A stretch of 12,496 nt of DNA from JANRKH01 sp033761815 (GTDB taxonomy: Bacteria > Pseudomonadota > Alphaproteobacteria > Rickettsiales > Rickettsiaceae), in assembly GCA_033761815.1 (NCBI GenBank), contig JANRMF010000130.1:1-12496 (forward strand), read 5' to 3'. The translations under genes were made by a program, and so were the position numbers. The notes below the pieces were generated by a model, which ran no database searches, was not told the origin of the DNA, and saw only the letters and a list, made by a program, of their open reading frames with translations. Positions 1 to 6,805 of this stretch are shown in pieces (positions within the stretch are counted from its first letter, which is position 1; each line of letters starts with the position of its first letter).

Positions 1-95
1 GATCCGCGCGTTAGATTTGCGCCATGTTCAGTATTAAAAGCTCCAAGTGTAATTATACCCTGTGTCTTTATGTTTAATTTTCCTGCTTTTATCAT
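1..95 (-). CDS. 5' end of an unrecognised gene, cut by the window edge
   Basis: On the minus strand an ATG at 95-93 opens a frame that runs off the left edge without a stop (31 codons visible). It begins MIKAGKLNIKTQG and continues with a short beta-strand-like, glycine-containing pattern. I do not recognise the family. A weak purine run (AAAAAGAG) lies about 6 bases before the ATG and could serve as a ribosome binding site. The frame is also open upstream of the ATG as far as the IS insertion, so the start is not certain. It would be divergent from dnaG, with the mini-IS inserted between the two genes. It could be a real gene start or a remnant. Confidence 0.35.
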   Translation of the reverse strand, partial: MIKAGKLNIKTQGIITLGAFNTEHGANLTRG

Positions 96-126
96 TTTTG
101 ACTCTTTTTTTATTTTAAACAAACGA

Positions 127-136
127 TATATTAATC
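127..136. repeat. Left target site duplication (10 bp)
   Basis: TATATTAATC immediately before the left end of the IS is repeated exactly at 832-841, just after the right end. Duplications of 8-10 bp are usual for the ISAs1 family. Confidence 0.85.
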
Positions 137-156
137 CACGGCAGCCTCATGAATCA
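137..156 (+). repeat. Left terminal inverted repeat of the mini-IS
   Basis: The 20 bases from CACGGCAGCC to AATCA match the reverse complement of 812-831 at all 20 positions. The transposase stop codon (147-149, minus strand) lies inside this repeat. Confidence 0.92.
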
Positions 157-727
157 AACCCTAACATCCGTATAAACTTATGAAGGTAATCTGCCGACCA
201 TCCTATTTTTCTCATGAGGTTTGGTCTTGTTTCTCTGTTACCTTTCATATTACCTAATATATTTAATACGAATCGTCTTACTATTGCCATGTTTGCAGGA
301 ATGTTTCCTTTGCACATTGCGCTCGCATCTTCTTTAAATACTACGTCAACCATCCAGTGCATGGACTCTATGGACCAATGTGCTCTTATAGATTTCATGA
401 TTTGTGCAGCGGAATTTTGGCTGCTACTAATGTAATAATTGGTAGAGATGGTAGTAGTACCTTTGGTCTCTACTTCGCCACAAATCTTTATGACGCATGC
501 AATATTCCGCCAGTCTACACTACTTGGGATTTTGTTTAAATCTCTGACTATAGTCTTTTAGGTGAGCGACGAGTCAACAATGTAGCTAATTCAACATAAA
601 AGACTATAGTTAAAAACAATATCTCCATTAGAGGGTGACTAGATTTAGCGCTCTGTCTTTTATCTTTTATCACTCCGAAACACTCCTCAAAGCCACTTAG
701 GAACTCTTTTTCTGTCTGCGCTGTAAC
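147..727 (-). pseudogene. ISAs1-family transposase, broken by an internal deletion and frameshift
   Basis: Read on the minus strand. An N-terminal piece (727 down to a TAG at 550-548) contains GVIKDKRQSAKSSHPLMEIL, followed by a hydrophobic LFLTIV. This is the typical ISAs1 transposase start. A C-terminal piece in another frame (open from about 557 to the stop at 149-147) contains NYYISSSQNSA, then IRAHWSIESMHWMVDVVFKE, then GNIPANMAIVRR, the conserved C-terminal block of the family. Together they cover about 35 and 135 residues of a protein normally around 370 residues long. The central part with the catalytic aspartates is absent. The pieces are joined through a 64-bp segment flanked by inverted copies of one 14-mer. 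No good start codon precedes the N-terminal piece, so this is not a functional gene. Confidence 0.85.
547..610. repeat. 14-bp inverted repeat at the IS deletion junction
   Basis: ACTATAGTCTTTTA at 547-560 is exactly inverted at 597-610, with a 36-bp spacer between. The repeat lies where the N-terminal and C-terminal transposase pieces meet. The core ACTATAGT is itself a palindrome, so the two transposase pieces also share ACTATAGTC in direct orientation. Confidence 0.8.
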
Positions 728-811
728 CTAACTCAAACAATCTTATTGCATGAGGAGTAGGGCAATTTAATAACATTGGCAATAAAATTTTAGCTAAAGG
801 AAGTTAATGTC

Positions 812-831
812 TGATTCATGAGGCTGCCGTG
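812..831 (-). repeat. Right terminal inverted repeat of the mini-IS
   Basis: These 20 bases are the exact inverse of 137-156 and end at the boundary of the target duplication. Confidence 0.92.
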
Positions 832-841
832 TATATTAATC
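832..841. repeat. Right target site duplication (10 bp)
   Basis: TATATTAATC is identical to 127-136. The exact match suggests a fairly recent insertion, or one that has not been disturbed at its borders. Confidence 0.85.
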
Positions 842-924
842 GATTAGATTCACTTGTTTATATGTAATTTGGTAGTTGTCAATAGTAATTTTATCTCTGA
901 AAAAACATGAATTTAAATCATTTC

Positions 925-953
925 TTGCATATAAGGCATATTTTTTGTATCAT
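925..953 (+). promoter_or_regulatory. Possible dnaG promoter directly before the start codon
   Basis: TTGCAT at 925-930 is followed after exactly 17 bases by TATCAT at 948-953 (5 of 6 matches to TATAAT). The expected transcription start, about 7 bases downstream, falls at or next to the ATG at 960, which would give a leaderless message. The -35 match is only partial, so this could be chance in AT-rich DNA. Confidence 0.35.
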
Positions 954-959
954 ATGACA

Positions 960-2735
960 ATGAAAAATACTCTGACAAATTTTTATGAAAAAATTAGGGA
1001 TGCAGTTTTTGTATCCGATGTTGCAAGGTCATATACCTCGCTTTCTAAAAAGGGTCACGAATATATTGGCCTTTGTCCCTTTCACTCCGAAAAAACACCT
1101 TCCTTTACAATAAATAATAAAAAAAGATTTTACCATTGCTTTGGGTGCGGTGCTCATGGGGATGTAATCAAGCTAGAATCGGAGCAAACTAATTGTTCTT
1201 ATAAAGACGGTGCATATAAAATTGCGGAAAAATTCAATATTCCTCTACCAACTTTTTCCGAAGAAGAGAAAAAGGAAATAGAAGAATCCGACAGGATTAT
1301 GTCCATCATGCTTGATGCTTCAAAATTTTATACATCAAAATTAAACCCCAAAATTATTGAAATACTGACGAATAGGGGGATAAAAAAAGATATTATCACT
1401 AAGTATAATATAGGGTTTACCGGTGAAAACGGAGAATTACTCGAGCATTTTTCAAGTAAAAAAATAAAATTAGATGACCTTGCTAAATGTGGTTTAGTTA
1501 GCAAGAGATCAGACGGTAGATATCATGAGTTTTTTAATAATAGGATCATTATCCCGATAATTTCTATATTTGGAAAAGTAATTGGATTTGGCGCCAGATC
1601 AATTAAAGATGAGATGCCTAAGTATCTCAACTCCCCTGAAACTTTGTTTTTCAAAAAAGGAGAGACATTATACGGAGAGAATATCGCATCCACAAATGCG
1701 CATAAAATGGGAATGGTAATTTTGGTGGAGGGATATTTTGATGTAATAACCCTTCATCAATTTGGGTTCCAAAATGCGGTTGCATCTCTTGGAACTGCTG
1801 TTACAGAGCCTCAGATTTTAAAGCTATGGAAGCTTGCTCCCGAGCTTGTTGTCTGTCTAGATGGGGATGATGCGGGGGTTAGGGCGTCTAAAAAAATATT
1901 AGATTTGGCCCTTGGGATTGTTTCTAGCGAAAAGAAGATAAGTTTTTTGGTTATGCCAAAAAATTTTGACCCAGATGACATGCTTAATAAATATGGCAAA
2001 GAAAATTTCCAAAGATTGATAAGCGAGAGACTGAGTCTTTCTGAGTATATTTTTATCCAGTTTGCTAAAAATAAACCTCACCAAACGGCGGAAGAGAGAG
2101 CCGCGATTGAATTCGAGCTTGATGAATATGTTAAAGCAATAAGAGATCAGACTCTTGCAAAAAATATGAGGCAATTTTTCAAAACAAGTTGCTGGAGCCT
2201 TTATAATAAGAGAAATTTTGCCCCACAATCTTCGCAAATAAGTAATATAATAATTCAAGAGCCTGAGCTTGAGAGGCTTGACGATCTTATCCTTTCTTTT
2301 GTGATTATGAATATCGGGGCAATAGATCATGAGTCTAAGATGGATGCTCTCTCGGTGATTCAAAATTCATCAAAGAGAGGGGAGTTAATAGAGTATGCAA
2401 TTGAGTTCATATTAAATTCTGAGGAAAGTTTTAATCAGGACTCAAAAATTTTAAATTTTGAGAATAATATAAAAAATACTAGCTTTTGCCAAGAGTTTGA
2501 AATATTATCTTCAAAATATAATAAGGCGATTGAGTCGCTTGATGTTAAGAATAAGTCATCTGATGTCTTGGATTATCTACTTTCAAAGAGATATCTTTGC
2601 ATTCTCATGAGTGAGTTTAAAAATATGATCACTCTTAACAACGAAAATATCGAGGAGAGAACACAATTTTACCTCAATGAAATTAAATCCACAAGAGAAA
2701 AAATAAACAATTTTGATACAGGTTTTGTACAATAA
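960..2735 (+). CDS. dnaG: DNA primase DnaG
   Basis: Synthesises RNA primers for replication together with the replicative helicase. The protein has 591 residues from this start, a normal length. The N-terminal zinc domain is clear: CPFH (C39, H42) and CFGC (C60, C63), with EKTPSF between. The catalytic core follows with FNNRIIIPI and GFGARS. The TOPRIM part has EGYFDV (E257), then DGDDAG (D301, D303), which bind magnesium, and a later DPDD. The C-terminal third is divergent, as expected for the helicase-binding domain. The frame is open back to a TTG at 876, but that adds 28 residues with no family match. ATG 960, or 954 two codons earlier, places the FYEKI segment where the family has it. 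No convincing Shine-Dalgarno precedes either ATG. The gene overlaps rpoD by one base (TAATG), which implies co-transcription and coupled translation. Confidence 0.95.
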   Translation: MKNTLTNFYEKIRDAVFVSDVARSYTSLSKKGHEYIGLCPFHSEKTPSFTINNKKRFYHCFGCGAHGDVIKLESEQTNCSYKDGAYKIAEKFNIPLPTFSEEEKKEIEESDRIMSIMLDASKFYTSKLNPKIIEILTNRGIKKDIITKYNIGFTGENGELLEHFSSKKIKLDDLAKCGLVSKRSDGRYHEFFNNRIIIPIISIFGKVIGFGARSIKDEMPKYLNSPETLFFKKGETLYGENIASTNAHKMGMVILVEGYFDVITLHQFGFQNAVASLGTAVTEPQILKLWKLAPELVVCLDGDDAGVRASKKILDLALGIVSSEKKISFLVMPKNFDPDDMLNKYGKENFQRLISERLSLSEYIFIQFAKNKPHQTAEERAAIEFELDEYVKAIRDQTLAKNMRQFFKTSCWSLYNKRNFAPQSSQISNIIIQEPELERLDDLILSFVIMNIGAIDHESKMDALSVIQNSSKRGELIEYAIEFILNSEESFNQDSKILNFENNIKNTSFCQEFEILSSKYNKAIESLDVKNKSSDVLDYLLSKRYLCILMSEFKNMITLNNENIEERTQFYLNEIKSTREKINNFDTGFVQ

Positions 2736-4675
2736 TGACTATTGAAATGAACGACAAAGAAGAAAAGCTAGAAAAGTTAGTAACCCAAGGAAAAAAGAAG
2801 GGTTCGGTAACTTATGATGAAATTAACAAGGCTATTCCCGAAAATCCTAATTTGAGTGTAGATGATCTCGAAAAAGCCATCTCATCATTTTCGGATGTTG
2901 GAATAGATATTATAGAAGATGATGGTGATGACGATATCAAGCTTGATATTAGTATCGATGAAGATGTTAAGCTCGTAGAGAATTCTGGGGATTATGACTA
3001 TGAGGAGCAGGAAGAGGAAGATTTAGCCGGGACAACAGATGACCCAGTGAGGTTGTATTTAAGGGATATGGGAGGGGTTTCTCTACTATCTAGGGACAAG
3101 GAAATAGAAATTGCTCAGAGAATAGAGGAGGGCAAGAGGATAATGATTACCTCCTTGTGCGAGAGTCCAAGTTTAATGAAGCTTTTAATTAAGTGGTACG
3201 AAGATCTTTCTTCTGAAAAAATGCTCCTTAGAGATTTGATAGATCTTGAGTCTCATTTGACAGAAAAAGAGGAAGTATTTGCCTCGGAGGATAGTCTTGA
3301 CTCTGATGAAGATGAGGAGAGTGAGTCAGAAGAGGGCTTTGATGATGCAGAAGGTGGTGCAATCGAGGATGATGAGGATAGACCTTCAACAAGGGAAAGT
3401 TTTTCTGAGATGGAGCAACTCCAGCTCCCAGCTACGCTTGCTAGAATGGAAGTGATCTCTGACATATCAGAAGAGTTGCTCGTTATTATCAAAGATACAT
3501 ACCTTAAAGACGCATATTCGGACCTAAAGAAAAATAAACAATATAACAAGCTTGTTGAACAATTTATCTCGGAAATAGACCAGCTTAGGATAAATGAAAA
3601 AAGGTTCAATGAGATACTCTCAAAACTATATACTGCGAATAAAGAGCTGATTGCAAAAGAGACAAATTTCTTGAAACTAGCAGAAAAGCACAAAGTGGAT
3701 AGAAAATCCTTTTTTGACAATTACCTAAAATGCACATCTGATGATGACTGGGTCAACTCTCTAAGAAACATAAAAAATTCTACATGGGTAAATTTTATTG
3801 AAAAGGAAGAAGAGTCTATTACGAAGTTTATCAATTCTCTTAAGGATATTGAGATTAGAGTTGGGCTTCCTATCAACCAGTTCAAAAAATTGGTAAATTC
3901 GGTTCAAAAAGGCGAAAGGCAAGAGTCTAGAGCAAAAAAAGAAATGATTGAGGCAAATTTGAGGCTTGTTATTTCGATTGCAAAAAAATACGCAAATAGG
4001 GGATTACAATTTCTGGATCTAATTCAAGAGGGCAATATTGGCCTTATGAAAGCTGTTGATAAATTTGAGTATCGCAGAGGATATAAGTTTTCGACATATG
4101 CTACTTGGTGGATTCGTCAGGCTATTACAAGATCTATCGCTGATCAAGCAAGAACAATTCGTATACCTGTTCACATGATAGAGACTATTAATAAAATCAT
4201 CAGAACATCAAGGCAAATGCTAAATGAGCTCGGATATGAACCAACTGCCGCAGAAATTGCTCAGAGGCTTTCTATGCCCGTAGAGAAAGTTCGCAAAGTC
4301 ATGAAAATCGCAAAAGAGCCGGTTAGTCTTGAAAATCCAGTTGGGGATGAAGATGGGAGCTATATTGGAGATTTTATTGAGGATAAAAACGTTGTAATGC
4401 CACTTGATGCAGCAATTCAATCTAATTTGCGTGAAGTTACTACTCGTATACTTGCAAGTCTTACTGCAAGAGAGGAGAGGGTGCTTAGAATGAGATTTGG
4501 CATAGGTATGAACACAGACCATACATTAGAAGAAGTGGGGCAGCAATTTAATGTGACGAGAGAGAGGATAAGGCAAATCGAGGCAAAAGCACTCAGGAAG
4601 CTCAAACACCCTTCTAGGTCTCGTAAGATGCGTAGCTTCCTTGCTGGCAGCTCGAAAAAGTACGAATCAGAATGA
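2735..4675 (+). CDS. rpoD: RNA polymerase primary sigma factor RpoD (sigma-70)
   Basis: Directs core RNA polymerase to housekeeping promoters. The protein has 646 residues. Region 1.1 lies near residues 8-62 (VTYDEINKAIP), and region 1.2 near 102-135 (DDPVRLYLRDMG). A long non-conserved region follows, with a very acidic stretch around 176-220. Regions 2.1-2.4 run from about 407 to 477 (NLRLVISIAKKY, FSTYATWWIRQAI), region 3 from about 486 to 563, and region 4 from about 576 to 635 with the helix-turn-helix TLEEVGQQFNVTRERIRQIE. The full set of regions 1.1-4 marks it as the essential group 1 factor rather than an alternative sigma. Its ATG overlaps the dnaG stop by one base. The dnaG-rpoD pairing is conserved in alphaproteobacteria. 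No clear terminator follows in the 67 bases before rmlA, so read-through into rmlA is possible. Confidence 0.97.
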   Translation: MTIEMNDKEEKLEKLVTQGKKKGSVTYDEINKAIPENPNLSVDDLEKAISSFSDVGIDIIEDDGDDDIKLDISIDEDVKLVENSGDYDYEEQEEEDLAGTTDDPVRLYLRDMGGVSLLSRDKEIEIAQRIEEGKRIMITSLCESPSLMKLLIKWYEDLSSEKMLLRDLIDLESHLTEKEEVFASEDSLDSDEDEESESEEGFDDAEGGAIEDDEDRPSTRESFSEMEQLQLPATLARMEVISDISEELLVIIKDTYLKDAYSDLKKNKQYNKLVEQFISEIDQLRINEKRFNEILSKLYTANKELIAKETNFLKLAEKHKVDRKSFFDNYLKCTSDDDWVNSLRNIKNSTWVNFIEKEEESITKFINSLKDIEIRVGLPINQFKKLVNSVQKGERQESRAKKEMIEANLRLVISIAKKYANRGLQFLDLIQEGNIGLMKAVDKFEYRRGYKFSTYATWWIRQAITRSIADQARTIRIPVHMIETINKIIRTSRQMLNELGYEPTAAEIAQRLSMPVEKVRKVMKIAKEPVSLENPVGDEDGSYIGDFIEDKNVVMPLDAAIQSNLREVTTRILASLTAREERVLRMRFGIGMNTDHTLEEVGQQFNVTRERIRQIEAKALRKLKHPSRSRKMRSFLAGSSKKYESE

Positions 4676-4742
4676 CCCTAATAAGGCTCCCCATGATGAC
4701 TTCTTGCCCTGAACTTTGTAAATTAAAAAAAGGCCAGAGAAA

Positions 4743-5606
4743 ATGAAGGGTATAATTTTAGCGGGTGGGCTAGGCACAAGGCTCTACCCAATAACATCGG
4801 CAATTAGTAAGCAGCTTCTGCCTGTATACGACAAGCCTATGATATATTACCCTCTGAGCAACCTCATGCAAGCGGGCATTAGAGATATTCTAATCATTAG
4901 CACAAAGGAAGATTTGCCACGAATAGAAAAAGCCCTCGGAGATGGGTCAGATTTTGGTGTCAGGCTATCATACATTCCGCAAGAAAGCCCAGCAGGAATA
5001 GCTCAAAGTTTTATCTTGGGGGAAAAGTTTATAGGAGATTCCTCTGTATGTCTCATTCTGGGTGATAATATATTTTACAGTCCAGTATTTTCTGCGCAAG
5101 TTGCAAAAGCTTGCAAACTCAAAGATGGCGCTATTGTTTTTGGGTATAGGGTTTCAGACCCTGAAAGATACGGGGTTGTGGAATTTGAAAATGATGGAAC
5201 GGTTAAACAAATTTTAGAAAAGCCAAAAAATTACGTCTCAAATTATGCAGTTACTGGTCTATATTTTTATGATAACACTGTTGTTCAAAAGGCAAAACAA
5301 CTTAAACCTTCAGCAAGAGGTGAACTTGAGATTTCCGATATACAAAATCTTTATCTACAAGAAAAGAAACTAAGTGTGGCTATTTTAGAGCAGGGTACCG
5401 CATGGCTTGATGCTGGAACTTTTGAATCTTTGCTCGAAGCATCTCATTATGTGCAGGTGATGGAAAAGAGGCAAGGTATTAAAATTGCATGCCCAGAAGA
5501 AATTGCCTTCAATCAAGGATGGATTACTCACTCTGATCTTGTGAAAAGAATTTCTAAGCTAAAATCCAACTCTTATGTAGATTATTTACACAGACTTATC
5601 TCCTGA
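4743..5606 (+). CDS. rmlA: Glucose-1-phosphate thymidylyltransferase RmlA
   Basis: Makes dTDP-glucose from dTTP and glucose-1-phosphate, the first step toward dTDP-rhamnose and related deoxysugars for cell-surface polysaccharide. The protein has 287 residues, the usual size of the short RmlA class. The nucleotide-binding loop is LAGGLGTRLYP (6-16), followed by SKQLLPVYDKPMIYYP. Further motifs are PQESPAGIAQ (79-88), LGDNIFY with the metal-binding D108, LEKPKNY (158-164), ARGELEISD (191-199) and WLDAGT with the second metal ligand D223. A purine-rich AGAGA lies 3-7 bases before the ATG. The companion genes rmlB, rmlC and rmlD are not in this window, so the fate of the product cannot be read here. 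The orientation matches rpoD upstream; any functional link to it is unlikely. Confidence 0.95.
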   Translation: MKGIILAGGLGTRLYPITSAISKQLLPVYDKPMIYYPLSNLMQAGIRDILIISTKEDLPRIEKALGDGSDFGVRLSYIPQESPAGIAQSFILGEKFIGDSSVCLILGDNIFYSPVFSAQVAKACKLKDGAIVFGYRVSDPERYGVVEFENDGTVKQILEKPKNYVSNYAVTGLYFYDNTVVQKAKQLKPSARGELEISDIQNLYLQEKKLSVAILEQGTAWLDAGTFESLLEASHYVQVMEKRQGIKIACPEEIAFNQGWITHSDLVKRISKLKSNSYVDYLHRLIS

Positions 5607-5647
5607 ACTTGACTATATACCACTCGGCACATGCATAACCATCTATT

Positions 5648-5674
5648 TTGACAAGAAGTCTATTGAAAAAAAAT
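5648..5674 (+). promoter_or_regulatory. Possible promoter for the ankyrin gene
   Basis: A perfect -35 hexamer TTGACA lies at 5648-5653. The -10 is poor: AAAAAT at 5669-5674 with a short 15-base spacer. A second TTGACT at 5609-5614 has no good -10 either. The position, just ahead of the AGGAG and leader frame, is sensible, but the match is weak. Confidence 0.25.
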
Positions 5675-5688
5675 CAGTTAGGAGTAAC

Positions 5689-5721
5689 ATGTCAAGAAAT
5701 TACGAGAGAAAATCTATATGA
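5689..5721 (+). CDS. Ten-codon leader frame ahead of the ankyrin gene
   Basis: A strong Shine-Dalgarno AGGAG (5680-5684) sits 4 bases before an ATG that opens a 10-codon frame, MSRNYERKSI. Its TGA (5719-5721) overlaps the ankyrin ATG as ATGA. This is the standard arrangement for translational coupling: ribosomes ending the short frame can restart on the main gene. Four of the ten residues are charged. The frame may be a true leader, the worn N-terminus of a former gene, or chance. The ankyrin gene also has its own weaker GAGAG (5704-5708), 9 bases before its ATG. Confidence 0.4.
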   Translation: MSRNYERKSI

Positions 5722-6707
5722 TTAACAGAACTTTAGAGGTATTTAATAGTTTGCAAAAAGGGGATTCGCCTAAGGCATTAGAGCTTATTAATATGCCAGA
5801 TACAGATTTAAACGCGTCTACAACTAAGCCTATAATAGGTTCATATTTTAGACTTATTCATACAATTATTTTCTTTGACAGAAGCGATTTGCTCAGAATT
5901 TTAATAGAAAAAGGGGTGGATCTCTCTTTGAAGGACTCTTCAAATATCTCTCCGATTTGTGCGGCGATTACTTACAATCAAACTGAGTCTGCAAAAATCC
6001 TTCTAGAAAATGAAGCTAAAATTGATGAAGACGAGGAAATCATACTCATGAATTCCGCATCTAGGAATAATAATCTCGAATTGGTAAAATTGCTTGTGAG
6101 CAAGGGTATTGATGTAAATCCCAGAGGTTTATATTCCACAACTCCTCTTCACGAAGTTTGCGGATTAATGAGGGGAAATAGCGACTTGGTAAAATATCTC
6201 CTAACTAAAGGAGCAATTGTAAATGCCATAGATACTAATGGTAACACACCCCTACATTCCGCATGCAAAAGTGGGTCTATAGAAATAGTCAAACTCCTAT
6301 ATATTGCGGGCGCTAATATATTCGCAAAAAATATTTATGATGAGACACCGTTATGGGCAGCTGTTAATTATGTAAAACTTTCTTCGAGCATAAATTACTA
6401 TGTTCCGCAAATACACGAGATAGTAAATTTTATGATACCTTGGGGCGCAAATATATCAGATACTCATCAGGGAAATTCCTTAATGGATGTGCTGATGGAT
6501 ATCCATTCTAGGGCAAATGAGAAAAATAAAGAAGATATTACTCTTTCGATACATTATCTACATTATGCAGATAAGATCCTTGGAGGTGGTATTTTTTTTA
6601 GCTATTCAGATGATTATGTCAGTCATATTACTAATAAGGAATATAATCACGAGCTAATCGGAGGTCATTTTTTAGATTGGAGCGAGTCTCTATATAATGT
6701 GGAGTAA
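5718..6707 (+). CDS. Ankyrin-repeat protein
   Basis: The protein has 329 residues with about five or six ankyrin repeats. Repeat boundaries are roughly 43-72, 75-104, 107-137, 141-171, 174-204 and 207-247. The best preserved are TPLHEVCGL...SDLVKYLLTKGAIVNA and NTPLHSACKSGSIEIVKLLY. Ankyrin repeats form a stacked helical surface that binds other proteins. In intracellular alphaproteobacteria such proteins are often secreted into the host cell, but I see no signal peptide or membrane segment and cannot identify a secretion signal. The last 80 or so residues (from about 250) are not ankyrin-like and contain a glycine-rich, aromatic segment (GGGIFFSYSDDY). The specific role is unknown. The start is the ATG overlapping the leader frame; the next gene is convergent. 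Confidence 0.88.
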   Translation: MINRTLEVFNSLQKGDSPKALELINMPDTDLNASTTKPIIGSYFRLIHTIIFFDRSDLLRILIEKGVDLSLKDSSNISPICAAITYNQTESAKILLENEAKIDEDEEIILMNSASRNNNLELVKLLVSKGIDVNPRGLYSTTPLHEVCGLMRGNSDLVKYLLTKGAIVNAIDTNGNTPLHSACKSGSIEIVKLLYIAGANIFAKNIYDETPLWAAVNYVKLSSSINYYVPQIHEIVNFMIPWGANISDTHQGNSLMDVLMDIHSRANEKNKEDITLSIHYLHYADKILGGGIFFSYSDDYVSHITNKEYNHELIGGHFLDWSESLYNVE

Positions 6708-6748
6708 AAAATTATTTCCATGTAGATAAATCTTTATGGGGGAGGGTC

Positions 6749-6780
6749 AAAAAAAAGAAGGCCCCAAATTGAGGCCTTCT
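6749..6780 (-). terminator. Intrinsic terminator of the autotransporter gene
   Basis: AGAAGGCC (6756-6763) pairs perfectly with GGCCTTCT (6773-6780) across a 9-base loop. On the minus strand the hairpin is followed by eight T residues (A run at 6749-6756). It starts 26 bases past the autotransporter stop. On the plus strand there is no T run after the hairpin, so it is a poor terminator for the ankyrin gene. Confidence 0.88.
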
Positions 6781-6805
6781 CAAACTCCGAAAAAAAACTA
6801 ATATA

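Larger units (their letters stand above)
137..831. mobile_element. Internally deleted ISAs1-family insertion sequence (695 bp)
   Basis: The element is bounded by perfect 20-bp inverted repeats (137-156 and 812-831, starting CACGGCAGCC) that continue imperfectly for about 10 more bases, and by an exact 10-bp direct duplication of target DNA. Inside, on the minus strand, are recognisable N-terminal and C-terminal pieces of an ISAs1-type DDE transposase; the middle, including the catalytic core, is missing. Full-length members are about 1.2-1.4 kb, so roughly half is lost. With intact ends but no working transposase, it is a non-autonomous element that could be moved only by a relative elsewhere in the genome. 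It sits in the intergenic region upstream of dnaG. Confidence 0.88.

Noticed and set aside
214..539. Rightward open frames across the left half of the mini-IS
   Set aside because: They lie opposite the recognisable ISAs1 transposase sequence on the minus strand and have no plausible protein features of their own.
876..959. Earlier TTG start for dnaG at 876, adding 28 residues
   Set aside because: The added residues have no match to the DnaG N-terminus, the start codon is rare and no ribosome binding site precedes it. ATG 960 or 954 aligns with the family.
3253..3720. Leftward 155-codon frame within rpoD, very rich in serine
   Set aside because: It is the antisense of the acidic Asp/Glu stretch of RpoD, whose codons read as serine and other residues on the other strand. 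RpoD is certain here.
4676..4742. Terminator or promoter between rpoD and rmlA
   Set aside because: There is no stem with a T run and no promoter-like pair of hexamers; only a purine-rich ribosome binding region before rmlA is visible.
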